Shown piece after piece: positions 6,927 to 16,653 of a stretch of DNA of 64,000 nt (positions are counted from its first letter, which is position 1; the number at the start of each line of letters is the position of its first letter). The stretch spans positions 1 through 64,000 of the forward strand of contig NZ_JAALCR010000020.1 in the NCBI RefSeq assembly GCF_011065895.1. Direction: 5' to 3'. The translations under genes and the position numbers were made by a program. Source of the stretch: Paludisphaera rhizosphaerae. GTDB lineage: Bacteria; Planctomycetota; Planctomycetia; Isosphaerales; Isosphaeraceae. The notes beneath the pieces are model-generated. The model had not been told where the DNA came from. It was given only the letters and a program-made list of their open reading frames with translations, and did not search any database.

Positions 6927-8384
6927 TTAGGCCAGGAGGCCCTTTACAACCGATGCGGGCTCGACGCCGGTGAGGCGGAAGTCCAGGCCCTGGTGTCGGA
7001 CGCTGAGGCGCTGGTGGTCCAGGCCGAGCTGGTTCAGGATCGTGGCGTGGACGTCGTGGACGTGGACCGGGTCTTCCACAGCGCCGAAGCCGAACTCGTC
7101 GGTCTGGCCGTGGATGTGGCCGGCCTTGAAGCCGCCGCCGGCGAACCACATCGTGAAGGCGTCGATGTGGTGGTTGCGGCCGGTCGACTCGCGGACTTCG
7201 CCCATCGGCGTGCGGCCGAACTCGCCCCCCCAGACGACGATCGTGTCCTCCAGCAGGCCGCGCTGTTCCAGGTCGCGGACGAGCGCGGCGCAGGGGCGGT
7301 CGATGTCGCGGCACTTCTCGACGAGGTGGGTTTCGAGGTTCTCGGTCGGGCCGCCGTGGTGGTCCCAGTTGGTGTCGTAGAGCTGGACGAACCGCACCCC
7401 GCGCTCGACCAGGCGACGGGCGAGGAGGCAGTTGCGGGCGAAGCTGGCCTCCTTCTCATCGCGTATGCCGTACATCTCTAGCGTCGATTTGCTCTCGCCG
7501 TGGATGTCCATCAGCTCCGGTGCGCTGGTCTGCATCCGGTAGGCCATCTCATAAGCGTTGATCCGGGTGGCGATCTCCTCGTCGCCGGTCTCTACGAGCC
7601 GCTTGAGGTTCAGCTCCCGGACGGCGTCGACGACCTTCCGCTGGCCGGGAGAGTCGATCGAGGGGGGCGTCGAGAGGTTGACGATCGGATCGCCCTGGTT
7701 GCGCAGGGGGACGCCCTGGTAGGTCGTCGGCAGGACGCCGCTCCCCCAGAGCACGGCGCCGCCGCGAGGTCCGCGGGGGCCGCTCAGCAGGACGACGAAA
7801 CCGGGGAGGTCGTGGCAATCGCTGCCGAGGCCGTAGGTGACCCACGACCCCATGCTCGGGCGGCCGAACTGGCCGGTGCCCGTGTTCATGTAGAGCTTGG
7901 CGGGGGCATGGTTAAACAGGTCGGTCTTGCAGGTCTGGAGGAACGTGAGCCGGTCCACGATCCCCGACATGTTCGGCAGGAGGTCGCTGACCCAGACGCC
8001 GGTCTCGCCGTACTTCTTGAAGCTGCGCCGGGAGCCCAGCAGGTTGAAGCCGTTGCTGGTCCCCATGAAGGCGAACCGCTTGCCCTCGACGAAGCTCTGG
8101 GGGATCGGCTTGCCGTTCAGCTCGGTGAGCCGCGGCTTGTTCTCGAACATGTCGAGCTGCGACGGCCCGCCTGCCATGAACAGGTAGATGACCCGCTTGG
8201 CCTTGGCCGGGAAGTGGGGAGGCTTGGGCTCGAGCGGGTCTCGCGTCGGCGACGGTGAGCCGGCGAGGCCGTTCTCGGACATCAGCGAGGCCAGCGCGAT
8301 CGAGCCCAGGCCGACCGAGCACCGGCTGAAGAAGTGTCGTCGCGAGACGTCGCGCAGCGCGTGTTCGGGATTCATGGCGGTCAC
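6927..8384 (-). CDS. DUF1501 domain-containing protein
   Basis: The protein has 485 residues, a normal length for this family. It begins with a twin-arginine-type export signal (SRRHFFSRCSVGLGSIALAS) and continues with the family's hallmark segments: AKRVIYLFMAGGPSQLDMF near residue 65, GFVVLLSGPRGPRGG in the middle, and DTIVVWGGEFGRTPMGE and GRNHHIDAFTMWFAGGGFKAG near the C-terminus. These belong to the alkaline-phosphatase/sulfatase-like fold, but no substrate has been assigned to planctomycete members. The GTG start overlaps the stop of the upstream cytochrome/DUF1549/DUF1553 gene by 4 bases; ATG 8375 is an alternative. The pair is the standard planctomycete operon, presumed to act together outside the cytoplasm. 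Confidence 0.93.
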   Translation of the reverse strand: MTAMNPEHALRDVSRRHFFSRCSVGLGSIALASLMSENGLAGSPSPTRDPLEPKPPHFPAKAKRVIYLFMAGGPSQLDMFENKPRLTELNGKPIPQSFVEGKRFAFMGTSNGFNLLGSRRSFKKYGETGVWVSDLLPNMSGIVDRLTFLQTCKTDLFNHAPAKLYMNTGTGQFGRPSMGSWVTYGLGSDCHDLPGFVVLLSGPRGPRGGAVLWGSGVLPTTYQGVPLRNQGDPIVNLSTPPSIDSPGQRKVVDAVRELNLKRLVETGDEEIATRINAYEMAYRMQTSAPELMDIHGESKSTLEMYGIRDEKEASFARNCLLARRLVERGVRFVQLYDTNWDHHGGPTENLETHLVEKCRDIDRPCAALVRDLEQRGLLEDTIVVWGGEFGRTPMGEVRESTGRNHHIDAFTMWFAGGGFKAGHIHGQTDEFGFGAVEDPVHVHDVHATILNQLGLDHQRLSVRHQGLDFRLTGVEPASVVKGLLA

Positions 8385-10741
8385 TCGCGTGTGAGAGTCT
8401 CGTCGAGGTTCAGCAGGACGCGGGCGGCGGAGAGAGTGTCGAGCTTCTGGAGGACGGCGAGTTCATCGGGCGCGGCGGGGCGGGCGGTGCAGCGGCGGAA
8501 GGCGGTTTCCAGCCCGTCGCGGCGGATGATCTTCTCCAACGCGGCGGCGAACTCGAAGAACCCCGCGTCGTTCAGCAGCGTCAGCGCCTGGAGCGGCGTG
8601 TTGCTGCGGATGCGACGCGTGCAGGTGCTGAAGCCGTCGGGCGCGTCGAAGACGATCAACTCCGGCGGGGGCGAGGCGCGATAGATAAACGTGTAGAGGC
8701 CGCGACGATAACGGTCCTCGCCCTTGCTCACGGCCCAGACGCGCTTCACCTGACCCTGCCCCATAACGCCGTCGGGGATGGGCGGATAGACAGGCGGGCC
8801 GCCGATCTTGGGCGACAGCAGGCCGCTGGCGGCAAGCTCGACGTCGCGCACCAACTCGGCGTCAAGCCGCAGCCGCTGCTGGCGGCCGAGCAGGTAATTG
8901 TGCGGATCCTTCTCGTGCAGGTCGGGTCGGTCTGACGAGGACTGGCGATAGACGTGCGAGGTCACGATCTGCCGGTGCAGCGCCTTGAGGCTCCAGCCCT
9001 TCTCCATGAACTCGACGGCCAGCCAGTCGAGCAGGTCGGGGTGGGACGGTGGCGAACCCTGCATGCCGAAGTCGTTCTCGGTCTCGACGAGGCCGCGGCC
9101 GAAGTACTGCTGCCAGACTCGGTTCGCGATCACTCGCGAGGTGAGCGGGTTCTTCGGGCTGACGAGCCAACGCGCCAGGTCGAGGCGATCGGACTTCGGT
9201 CCTCGCGACTCCAGCGGCGGCAGCACGGCGAGCGTTCCCGGCGAAACCTCGTCGGCGGGGCGAGTGAAGTCCCCCTTGATGAGGATGCACGTCTTGCGGG
9301 GCTTCTCTAGCTCCTTCATCACCAGGGTGCTTACCCCCTGGTTGAGGGTCGTGTCGAGTTCGGAGTAGCGGTCGTTCAGCCTGCGGAACTCGCCCTCGGC
9401 GGCGATCCCGCCGGCGAAGAGCGCCCGTTGCTGGTCGAAGTTGCGCTTGGCTGATGCAGCCCCGAGAGCCTTCTTCACCTCGGCGGCCAGCCCCTTCTTG
9501 GCCTCGGGCGACAGGCCGGCTTCCCACTTCGCCAGATCCTCGGCGTGATCCTTCATGTAGGCCGTGATCTTCGTCTTCAGGTCGTTGAACTCGGCGGTGA
9601 GATCGCCGACGTTGAGCCCCTGGTCAAAGACCTTCAGCGTCGGCTCGTCCTGGTTGTTCAGGAAGGCGAAGAGCTGGTAGTACTCTTTCTGCGAGATCGG
9701 GTCGAACTTGTGGTCGTGGCACTGGGCGCAGCCGACGGTCAGGCCGAGCCAGACCGTCCCCGTCGTCGCCACGCGGTCGAAGACGCTGTCGATGCGGAAC
9801 TGCTCGGGATCGATGCCGCCTTCCTGGTTGATCTGGGTGTTGCGGTGGAAGCCGGTGGCGACCTTCTGGCTTTGCCCGGCGTCGGGGAGGAGGTCGCCGG
9901 CGATCTGCTCGACGGTGAAGCGGTCGAACGGCATGTCGGCGTTGAGCGCCTCGATCACCCAGTCGCGGAACTTCCAGATCTGGCGAGGGGCGTCGATCGA
10001 GTAGCCGTTGCTATCGGCGTACCGGGCCTGATCGAGCCACCATCTCCCCCAGCGCTCGCCGTAGTGAGGGCTGGCGAGCAGTCTGTCCACCAGGGCTCGG
10101 TAGGCTTCGTCCGCGTCCTTCGCGGAAGCGGCGACGAACTGATCGACCTCGGCGACCGTCGGCGGCAGGCCGGTCAGGTCGAGGGAGACGCGACGGATGA
10201 GCTTCTCGGGAGTCGCTTCGGGAGAGGGCTGGAGTCCCGCTTCGGTAAGCTTCTTCTGGATGAAGAAGTCGATGGCCGAATCACATGAGCTATCGACGGC
10301 CGGACGAACGGGCAGGATGAACGCCCAGTGGGGTTCGTACTTCGCCCCTTGCTCGACCCATGCCTTGAGTTTCGCCTGCTGCTCGGCCGTGAGCCGCGGC
10401 TTGTGCGAGGAACGGGGAGGCATCACCATCTCGTCGTCGTCGCTCTCGATCCGCGCCAGCAACTCGGATTCCTCCAGTTTGCCGGGGACGACGGCTTTGA
10501 CGCCGTCTTGATCGAGGGTCGCGCCTTCGAATGTGTCGAGCCTTAGGCCCGCCTTGCGATGCTTGGAGTCGAATCCGTGGCACGCGAAGCAGTTTTCCGA
10601 GAGGATCGGCCGGATGTCGCGGTTGAAGGAAACCGGGTCTGACGCCTTCACCGTACAGACGGACGTCGCGCCGGTCACGATGAGGAGGACGAGGCGCATC
10701 GTCGCCGGTCCGGGAAGCTCGGGCATGAGGAGACTCCGCAC
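8381..10741 (-). CDS. Planctomycete cytochrome c / DUF1549 / DUF1553 protein
   Basis: The protein has 786 residues. After a signal-like N-terminus (MRLVLLIVTGATSVCTVKA; ATG 10699 may be the true start) comes a c-type haem site CFACHG (residues 51-56) within FNRDIRPILSENCFACHG. Next is DUF1549 (about 155-360, with ERWGRWWLDQARYADSNGY and GCAQCHDHKFDPIS), a coiled and variable middle, and DUF1553 from about 515 (RLDLARWLVSPKNPLTSR, VWQQYFGRGLVETENDFG, FDAPDGFSTCTRRIRSNTPL). This is the usual domain order of the PSD1-type family. It is translationally coupled to the DUF1501 gene. Location outside the cytoplasm is implied by the haem site; the substrate is unknown. Confidence 0.93.
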   Translation of the reverse strand: MRSLLMPELPGPATMRLVLLIVTGATSVCTVKASDPVSFNRDIRPILSENCFACHGFDSKHRKAGLRLDTFEGATLDQDGVKAVVPGKLEESELLARIESDDDEMVMPPRSSHKPRLTAEQQAKLKAWVEQGAKYEPHWAFILPVRPAVDSSCDSAIDFFIQKKLTEAGLQPSPEATPEKLIRRVSLDLTGLPPTVAEVDQFVAASAKDADEAYRALVDRLLASPHYGERWGRWWLDQARYADSNGYSIDAPRQIWKFRDWVIEALNADMPFDRFTVEQIAGDLLPDAGQSQKVATGFHRNTQINQEGGIDPEQFRIDSVFDRVATTGTVWLGLTVGCAQCHDHKFDPISQKEYYQLFAFLNNQDEPTLKVFDQGLNVGDLTAEFNDLKTKITAYMKDHAEDLAKWEAGLSPEAKKGLAAEVKKALGAASAKRNFDQQRALFAGGIAAEGEFRRLNDRYSELDTTLNQGVSTLVMKELEKPRKTCILIKGDFTRPADEVSPGTLAVLPPLESRGPKSDRLDLARWLVSPKNPLTSRVIANRVWQQYFGRGLVETENDFGMQGSPPSHPDLLDWLAVEFMEKGWSLKALHRQIVTSHVYRQSSSDRPDLHEKDPHNYLLGRQQRLRLDAELVRDVELAASGLLSPKIGGPPVYPPIPDGVMGQGQVKRVWAVSKGEDRYRRGLYTFIYRASPPPELIVFDAPDGFSTCTRRIRSNTPLQALTLLNDAGFFEFAAALEKIIRRDGLETAFRRCTARPAAPDELAVLQKLDTLSAARVLLNLDETLTRE

Positions 10742-10985
10742 GCAAGCTGCTTCGGCACAGGCCCCGCGTCCGCAGACGTTCGCGGCCGTGAAAGTTCATC
10801 GACGCCTCATATGGTCTGAACGTCGATTCTACAGACTTTCGCACGACTTAACCAACGTCATCCAGGCGAGGAGCCGTGGTTGGGCGGCGGGTGCAGCCGG
10901 ATCGACGGGGTGGTTCGAAACAAGAGAGGCCGAGACGTCTTCGGCGACGACTCGGCCCTCGGGTGACGTTCGGTTGGGATGAACC

Positions 10986-12578
10986 TCAGGCCGGCTGCAC
11001 GCCGGGCTTGCCGGCTTCAACGGCGAAGGATTTGAGGGTCTTGACCGCGCTGCCGGGGGACTTCACCGACTCGACGATCCGGTAGTCGCTGGTCCACGAC
11101 TTCGGGGTGACGTTGCAGAGGACGTAACCGCGCTGACGGTTGTGGAAGTGGACGCCCGGATTGCCGGCGAGGAGGGCGTCGAGGCCTTCGACGGTCGGCG
11201 AGCCGTCGCCGCCGCTGGTGATCGAGGTGCCGACGAACTCGGCGGCGACGATGGCGCCCTCAGGCTTGCGGTCGTCGACGCGGAGGTCGTTCACCCAGTT
11301 GGAGTGGATGTCGCCCGTCAGGACCACGGGGTTCGGGATGCGACGGTCGGCCATGAACTCCACGAGCTTCATTCGCTCGTAGGCGTATCCGGGCCACTGA
11401 TCCATCGAGTACAGCTCCGGCCCTCCTTCGGTGCGACTGCGATGAACCATGCCCATCATCACCTGCTGGGCCAGCACGTTCCAGGACGAGGTCGACCTCA
11501 GGAGGGAGGCCTTCAGCCAGCCGGCCTGTTTCGCGCCCAGGATTGTGTTCTTGGGGCTGAGGGCGGCCTCGTTCAGTTCCGCGGCGTGGTCGCCGTTGGG
11601 CTGGTCGGTGCGGTACTGACGCGTGTCGAGGACCTGGAACGCGGCCAGCCGGCCGTATCGGAGGGTCCTGTAGAGTTTCATGTCAGGCCCCTGCGGCAGG
11701 GAGAAGGACCGCAGCGGCATCGCCTCGTAATAGGCCTGATAGGCCTTCGCGCGTTGCTCCAGGAACTCGATCGGGTCGATGCCCTCCTTCTCGGAGATCT
11801 CGGCCGCGTAGTTGTTTTCGAACTCGTGGTCGTCCCAGGTCACCACCCAGGGGCAGCGGGCGTGGGCGGCCTGGAGGTCGGCGTCGGTCTTGTACTGGGC
11901 GTGCCGGATGCGGTAGTCGGCCAGGGTCCTCAGCTTGGGGCCGGCGTGCTTGCGGACGAGCGCCTCGCGGCCAGGGCCCTCGTAGATGTAGTCGCCCAGG
12001 TGGAAGGCCAGGTCGAGTTCTTCCTCGGCCAGCTTGCGGTAGGCGGTGAAGTAGCCCTGCTCATAGTGCGAGCAGGAGGCGAAGGCGAACCGGAGACTCT
12101 CGGGCGAGGCGTCTGGCGCTGGGGTCGTGCGCGTGCGGCCGATCGGGCTGATGGCGTCGCCGACCTTGAAGCGATACCAGTACCAGCGGTCGGGTTGGAG
12201 GCCTTCGGCCTCGACGTGGACCGAATGCGCGAGCTGGGGCGTGGCGACGGTCTTGCCGCTGCGGACCACGTCGCGCATGCCGTCGTCGGTCGCGATCTCC
12301 CAGGCGACTTCGACGGCCTCCGGCGGCATGCCGCCGTCCGGGTCGAGCGGGCTGGGCGCCAGCCGGGTCCAGAGGACGACGCCCGATTCGGTCGGCTCGC
12401 CCGTCGCCACGCCGAGCGAGAACGGATCGGCGGAGAAGCTCACGCGTCGCGAGCGAGCCTCGGCCCGTGAGGCGAGGAGGGGCAACGAGGCCAGGGCTGA
12501 TCCATAGGCCAGGAAGAGCCGACGGCTGACGCCGCCCTCGGAGCGCGCGGCAGAGCGCAGATCGGAGAGATCGATCAC
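10986..12578 (-). CDS. phoD: Alkaline phosphatase D (PhoD) family protein
   Basis: The protein has 530 residues, the usual length. A twin-arginine signal (SRRLFLAYGSALASLPLLAS) precedes the N-terminal beta domain (SFSADPFSLGVATGEPTESG, VVLWTRLAPSPLDPDGG) and then the PhoD metallophosphatase domain. Metal-binding motifs are FAFASCSHYEQGYFTAYRKL, FHLGDYIYEGPG, TWDDHEFENNYAAE, and late VVLTGDIHSNWV. The family hydrolyses phosphodiesters and monoesters using iron and calcium and is exported folded by the Tat system. It is a single gene, divergent from the hydrolase genes starting at 12806. No phosphate-box-like site could be identified by eye. Confidence 0.93.
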   Translation of the reverse strand: MIDLSDLRSAARSEGGVSRRLFLAYGSALASLPLLASRAEARSRRVSFSADPFSLGVATGEPTESGVVLWTRLAPSPLDPDGGMPPEAVEVAWEIATDDGMRDVVRSGKTVATPQLAHSVHVEAEGLQPDRWYWYRFKVGDAISPIGRTRTTPAPDASPESLRFAFASCSHYEQGYFTAYRKLAEEELDLAFHLGDYIYEGPGREALVRKHAGPKLRTLADYRIRHAQYKTDADLQAAHARCPWVVTWDDHEFENNYAAEISEKEGIDPIEFLEQRAKAYQAYYEAMPLRSFSLPQGPDMKLYRTLRYGRLAAFQVLDTRQYRTDQPNGDHAAELNEAALSPKNTILGAKQAGWLKASLLRSTSSWNVLAQQVMMGMVHRSRTEGGPELYSMDQWPGYAYERMKLVEFMADRRIPNPVVLTGDIHSNWVNDLRVDDRKPEGAIVAAEFVGTSITSGGDGSPTVEGLDALLAGNPGVHFHNRQRGYVLCNVTPKSWTSDYRIVESVKSPGSAVKTLKSFAVEAGKPGVQPA

Positions 12579-12805
12579 GTGTGAGGTCCTGGACGTACAT
12601 GGAAGAGTCAGGCTGGAATTCGCCTCAAGATAGCGACCTCAGACGAAGGGATCCTGAAGAATCCTGTGAAGATTCAGCGTGCGAGTCGTCGTCGACTCTC
12701 ACGTTTATGGATTCCAGCTACTGGACCGGGTCGTCCGTCTGGTCTCTAATGCGCAGCGCGTTGAGTCGTGTCGTGGGGATCGGTCGACCAATCACGGGCC
12801 GGGCC

Positions 12806-14332
12806 ATGAATCGCAATCCATCGAGCCAGCTTTTCGGACGCGCCTGCCTCGTCCTTGCATTGACCCTCGGAGTCGTCGCATCCTCGAAGGCGGCGGAAGC
12901 ACCGTCCTTCGAGGGCGAGAAGTCGACCTGGCATGGCGACTTCGACCGCTACGACTACCTGATCGACGAGCAGACGCTTCTCATCGAGCCGTTCCGCCGC
13001 GATCCGGATGAGAAGTTCGGGGTCAGGCCCCCGCCGAGGGGGAAGCGACGCTGCATCGTCGTGGCGCCGAAGACGCCCGCCCTGGGCAATCCCTGGTCCT
13101 GGCGCGGCTGCTACTGGGACCACCAGCCCCAGACCGAGGTGGAATTGCTTCGTCGCGGCTTCCACATCGTCTACGTCTCGGCCGACCAGAATCTGAAGCC
13201 CGATCGGACCTGGGACGCCTGGTACGCGTTCCTCACGGAGAAGCATGGGCTCTCGAAGAAGCCCGCGTTCATCGGCATGAGCCGGGGCGGCCAGTACGCC
13301 TACCTCTGGGCGACGGCCAATCCGGACAAGGTCTCGTGCATCTACGCCGACAATCCGGGGGGCGGCCCCGAGATCTTCGGCAAGCTAACGGGCCTTGCGG
13401 CGGCCGACGTGCCCATCCTCCACGTCTGCGGGAGCATCGACCCGCTGCTGGGACGGGTTTCGACGCCCATCGAGACGATCTACTCGCAGCTCGGCGGGCG
13501 GATCTCGGTGATGATCAAGGAAGGGGCTGCGCACCATCCCCACAGCCTCCGCGACGCCACGCCGATTGCCGACTTCATCACGCAGCAGGTGCAGCAGGTC
13601 GCCGTCGTCCCCCCGCCGTTCGTGACCGGCCGCGCGACGCACTCGACGTTCTACGGTCGTGAAAGCGACTATCGCGACTTCCCCAAGGAGGGGACCCACA
13701 TCACCTGCCGAGGCCCGTGGTTCAGGCCCAATTTCGACCGCTATTCCTTCAACCTCGCCGGCGTCGAGGGGGCTGTCGACGTGATCGTCCCCAAGACCCC
13801 TGCGTCGGGGAAGCCCTGGGTCTTCAGGGCGGACTACACGTCACGCGACTCGGTCGTCGATCTGGCGCTGCTTGAGGAGGGAGTTGCCATCGTAACGGGC
13901 CCTGTGCCGTATAACGCGGACGGGCCGTCGCTCAAGGCCTGGAACACGGTCTACGACTTGCTCGTCGGCCATGGCCTGTCGAAGAAGCCCGTCATGGTCG
14001 GCGAGGGCGGGGCGGCCGGGGAGGCCTACGCGTGGGCGATCGCCAATCCCGACAAGGTCTCGCGCATCTACGGCGACAACCCCGTCTTGCGGTGCACGAT
14101 GACCCAGAAACAGCCCCTCGACGACCTCACCCCGTTGGCGAAGGCCGGCGTCCCGATCCTCCACTCGTGCGGGGCCCTCGACCCCATGCTCGCCAGCCAG
14201 AGCCGCGAGGCCGAGCGGCGGTACAAGGAACTCGGGGGGACGATGACGGTCCTCGTCCGAGAAGGGGAGGGCCATCGGCCGACGTCGGCCGAGCACGTGA
14301 AGCCGGTCGTGGATTTCATCCTCGGTCGATAG
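12806..14332 (+). CDS. Secreted tandem alpha/beta-hydrolase protein, second domain degenerate
   Basis: The protein has 508 residues from ATG 12806, where a clear signal peptide begins (CLVLALTLGVVASSKAAEA); an open frame back to 12581 lacks coding character. Two homologous alpha/beta-hydrolase domains follow. Domain 1 (about 40-260) has nucleophile elbow GMSRGGQYAYLW (Ser about 159), CGSIDPLLG for the acid and KEGAAHHPHS for the histidine. Domain 2 (about 280-508) aligns throughout (GEGGAAGEAYAW, CGALDPMLAS, REGEGHRPTS) but has Gly in place of the nucleophile Ser, so it is probably non-catalytic. Substrate unknown. It is followed after 17 bases by the GH5-like gene, suggesting an operon for polysaccharide or ester breakdown. 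Confidence 0.85.
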   Translation: MNRNPSSQLFGRACLVLALTLGVVASSKAAEAPSFEGEKSTWHGDFDRYDYLIDEQTLLIEPFRRDPDEKFGVRPPPRGKRRCIVVAPKTPALGNPWSWRGCYWDHQPQTEVELLRRGFHIVYVSADQNLKPDRTWDAWYAFLTEKHGLSKKPAFIGMSRGGQYAYLWATANPDKVSCIYADNPGGGPEIFGKLTGLAAADVPILHVCGSIDPLLGRVSTPIETIYSQLGGRISVMIKEGAAHHPHSLRDATPIADFITQQVQQVAVVPPPFVTGRATHSTFYGRESDYRDFPKEGTHITCRGPWFRPNFDRYSFNLAGVEGAVDVIVPKTPASGKPWVFRADYTSRDSVVDLALLEEGVAIVTGPVPYNADGPSLKAWNTVYDLLVGHGLSKKPVMVGEGGAAGEAYAWAIANPDKVSRIYGDNPVLRCTMTQKQPLDDLTPLAKAGVPILHSCGALDPMLASQSREAERRYKELGGTMTVLVREGEGHRPTSAEHVKPVVDFILGR

Positions 14333-14349
14333 ATAGGGACCTTCTCTCC

Positions 14350-15459
14350 ATGATCACGCAACGCCCCGCATTCTGGATGGTCGCGATCGCCTGGGCCTGT
14401 CTCCACGCCTCGGCTGCAGCCCACGAGCCCATGCGCAAGATTCGGGTGAGTCAGGACCGCACGCACTTCGTCCTCGAAGGGAACGAGCGGCGATTCGTCC
14501 TCTGGGGCGTGAACTATGACCACGACGACGCCGGCCGTCTTCTGGAGGACTACTGGGGCGACGAGTGGGGAAAGGTCGTCGAGGATTTCCGCGAGATCAA
14601 GGACCTGGGGGCGAATGTCGTCCGGATCCACCTTCAAACCGGACGGTTTCTGAAAGCCGCCGATCGTCCCGACGAGGACAGCCTCAAGCGGCTAGGCGAC
14701 CTTGTGAAGCTGGCCGAAGAGACGGGCCTCTACCTGGACCTCACCGGCCTGGGTTGCTACCACAAGCAGGACGTCCCCGCGTGGTACGACGCGCTCGACG
14801 AATCGGCTCGATGGGACGCGCAGGCGGTCTTCTGGAAGGCCGTCGCGGGCGTGTGCAAGGACAGCCCGGCCGTCTTCTGCTACGACTTGATGAACGAGCC
14901 CGTCCTCACCGGCGGCAAGAATCCCGATCAATGGCTGGCCGGCGATCCGCTGGGCGACAAGTACTTCGTCCAGCGCATCACCCGCGACATGAAGGGCCGG
15001 AAGGATAAGGAAATCGCCAGGGCGTGGATCGAGCGACTGACCTCGGCGATCCGCACCGTCGACGGTCGTACGCTGCTGACCGTCGGGGTCATCCCCTGGG
15101 CTCAGATCTTCAAGGGGGCCAAGCCGCTCTTCCACGACCCGGACGTCGGCCGGACGCTCGACTTCGTCGCCGTCCATTTCTATCCCAAGGCCGGCAAGCT
15201 CGACGAGACCCTGGAGGCTCTTCGGGTCTACGAGGTCGGCAAACCGCTCGTCATCGAGGAGATCTTCCCCCTCGGCGCGAGCCTGGAAGAGACCGTGACG
15301 TTCATCGAGCGTTCGAAGGAGCACGTCGACGGTTGGATCAGCTTCTACTGGGGGAAGACCGACGAGGAATGCGAGAAGGCCGGCGACATGGCCCACGCTG
15401 TCACGGCCGCCTGGCTGAAGCGCTTTCGGGCCATCGTCCCCGCCGAGGCCAATCCCTGA
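14350..15459 (+). CDS. Secreted glycoside hydrolase, GH5-like (cellulase-type TIM barrel)
   Basis: The protein has 369 residues. A signal peptide (MVAIAWACLHASAAAHEP) is followed by a TIM barrel: FVLEGNERRFVLWGVNYDHD near the N-terminus, GANVVRIHLQTGRF, an acid/base motif VFCYDLMNEPVLTGG (Glu about 188) and a nucleophile strand KPLVIEEIFPLG (Glu about 304), then ISFYWGK. The NEP and late glutamate pair are those of clan GH-A retaining glycosidases such as GH5; the specific sugar cannot be read. It lies 17 bases behind the tandem hydrolase gene, same strand. Confidence 0.8.
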   Translation: MITQRPAFWMVAIAWACLHASAAAHEPMRKIRVSQDRTHFVLEGNERRFVLWGVNYDHDDAGRLLEDYWGDEWGKVVEDFREIKDLGANVVRIHLQTGRFLKAADRPDEDSLKRLGDLVKLAEETGLYLDLTGLGCYHKQDVPAWYDALDESARWDAQAVFWKAVAGVCKDSPAVFCYDLMNEPVLTGGKNPDQWLAGDPLGDKYFVQRITRDMKGRKDKEIARAWIERLTSAIRTVDGRTLLTVGVIPWAQIFKGAKPLFHDPDVGRTLDFVAVHFYPKAGKLDETLEALRVYEVGKPLVIEEIFPLGASLEETVTFIERSKEHVDGWISFYWGKTDEECEKAGDMAHAVTAAWLKRFRAIVPAEANP

Positions 15460-15483
15460 GGCGGATTTCCGACGGCCAGCGCC

Positions 15484-16653
15484 TCATTCCTCGCTCGTTG
15501 CGTAGAACAGCAGGTTGGCGATCCGCCAACGGCCGCGGTCCTGCTTCAGCGTGAAGTGGTCGTAGCCCTTTTCCACCCTTGCGCCTGCGGTGAGTTTCCA
15601 GTACACCACCGCGCGGGCGAGCTGCTGTTCGAAGTGGATCTCGATCGACTCCGGGACCTCGACCATCCGGGCTGAGGAACGACGGTGGGCGTCGCGCTGG
15701 CTGGCGATGAACCGGGGACGGGTGATCGTGAAGAGCTGGCCCTGGCCGTCGATGTGCTGGATGGCGGCGTCGGTCATGAAGCAGTCGTCGTAGCCGCTCA
15801 TGTCCTGGTCGGACCAGACCTTGAAATAGTGCTCGACGAAGGCTCGCACCTCTTTCTCGCGGGCTGACGCGTTCGATGCGGGCTGCTCTTCGGCTTCGAC
15901 CTGAAAGGAAGCCTTGCGAACGGAGGCCTGGGGTTCCTTGACGGGTTGGGTCTCGCGCCAGGCTTCCAGGACGTCGAGGACGAACGTTTCGACGAGCGGA
16001 GCGTCCACGGCCTTTCCGCCGACCGTGGCGCCCAGCGGCGGGACGTGGCAGAAGAGGACCGAGCCCTGGATCTTGCCGGTCTTCTTCAGGTGTTCGAGGC
16101 TGTAGAGGGTTTCCTCGCAGAGGTACCGGCCGGCGTCGTCGGAGAGTCGGACGACATGACCGCGGCCGGCGAGCGTCTTGGCGATCCGAGCAGCTTCCGA
16201 GGTTGCAAGGAAAGCGACGGGGCCGTCGTCCGCGATGCTAGGCGAGGCGGGTCTGGCACCGGCGTTGTCCGGGAACGGTCCCCGCTGGTTGCGAGCCAGG
16301 GCTTCGACGGTGAACGCATCCGGCCGGCCCTGGCCGAAGGAGAAGACGGCGACCGGCTTGAACTCGGCGGCGAGCGCCTCGATCCGCTTGCCAGGCTCGC
16401 CCCAGACGACGGGAAGCTCGCGGGCGATAAGTCGATATCCGTTCCACTCGCGGCCGTCGAGCGCCTTGATCCCCTCCCACGAGGGATTGGGGGGCCGTTT
16501 CGGACCGAACGGTTCGAAGCCGGTGAGCAGGATCGTCGGCGGCTCGTCCGCGGCGGCGGCGGCGGCCGGCCGGACGCCGAGGGCTCCCAGACCCATGGCG
16601 AGTGCCGCGAAGGCGACGGCCGTCGCTGCGCGGAGGAGGATCGAAAGGCTCAC
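15484..16653 (-). CDS. Pyroglutamyl-peptidase I-like domain fused to a SnoaL/NTF2-like domain
   Basis: The protein has 389 residues with a signal peptide (AATAVAFAALAMGLGALG, then an alanine run). Residues about 40-250 match peptidase family C15: ILLTGFEPFGPKRPPNPSWE at the start, glutamate region FGQGRPDAFTVEALARNQR, cysteine region DDAGRYLCEETLYSLEH and histidine in LFCHVPPLGA, so the Glu-Cys-His triad appears intact. Residues about 270-389 resemble a SnoaL/NTF2-like fold (AFVEHYFKVWSDQDMSGYDD, FMTDAAIQHIDG, DHFTLKQDRGRWRIANLLF). C15 enzymes usually stand alone at about 215 residues and are cytoplasmic, so both the export signal and the fusion are unusual. Confidence 0.82.
   Translation of the reverse strand: MSLSILLRAATAVAFAALAMGLGALGVRPAAAAAADEPPTILLTGFEPFGPKRPPNPSWEGIKALDGREWNGYRLIARELPVVWGEPGKRIEALAAEFKPVAVFSFGQGRPDAFTVEALARNQRGPFPDNAGARPASPSIADDGPVAFLATSEAARIAKTLAGRGHVVRLSDDAGRYLCEETLYSLEHLKKTGKIQGSVLFCHVPPLGATVGGKAVDAPLVETFVLDVLEAWRETQPVKEPQASVRKASFQVEAEEQPASNASAREKEVRAFVEHYFKVWSDQDMSGYDDCFMTDAAIQHIDGQGQLFTITRPRFIASQRDAHRRSSARMVEVPESIEIHFEQQLARAVVYWKLTAGARVEKGYDHFTLKQDRGRWRIANLLFYATSEE

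Noticed and set aside
11142-12470. A 442-codon rightward frame opposite phoD
   Set aside because: Val/Gly/Arg/Asp-rich shadow; the minus-strand PhoD motifs are unambiguous.
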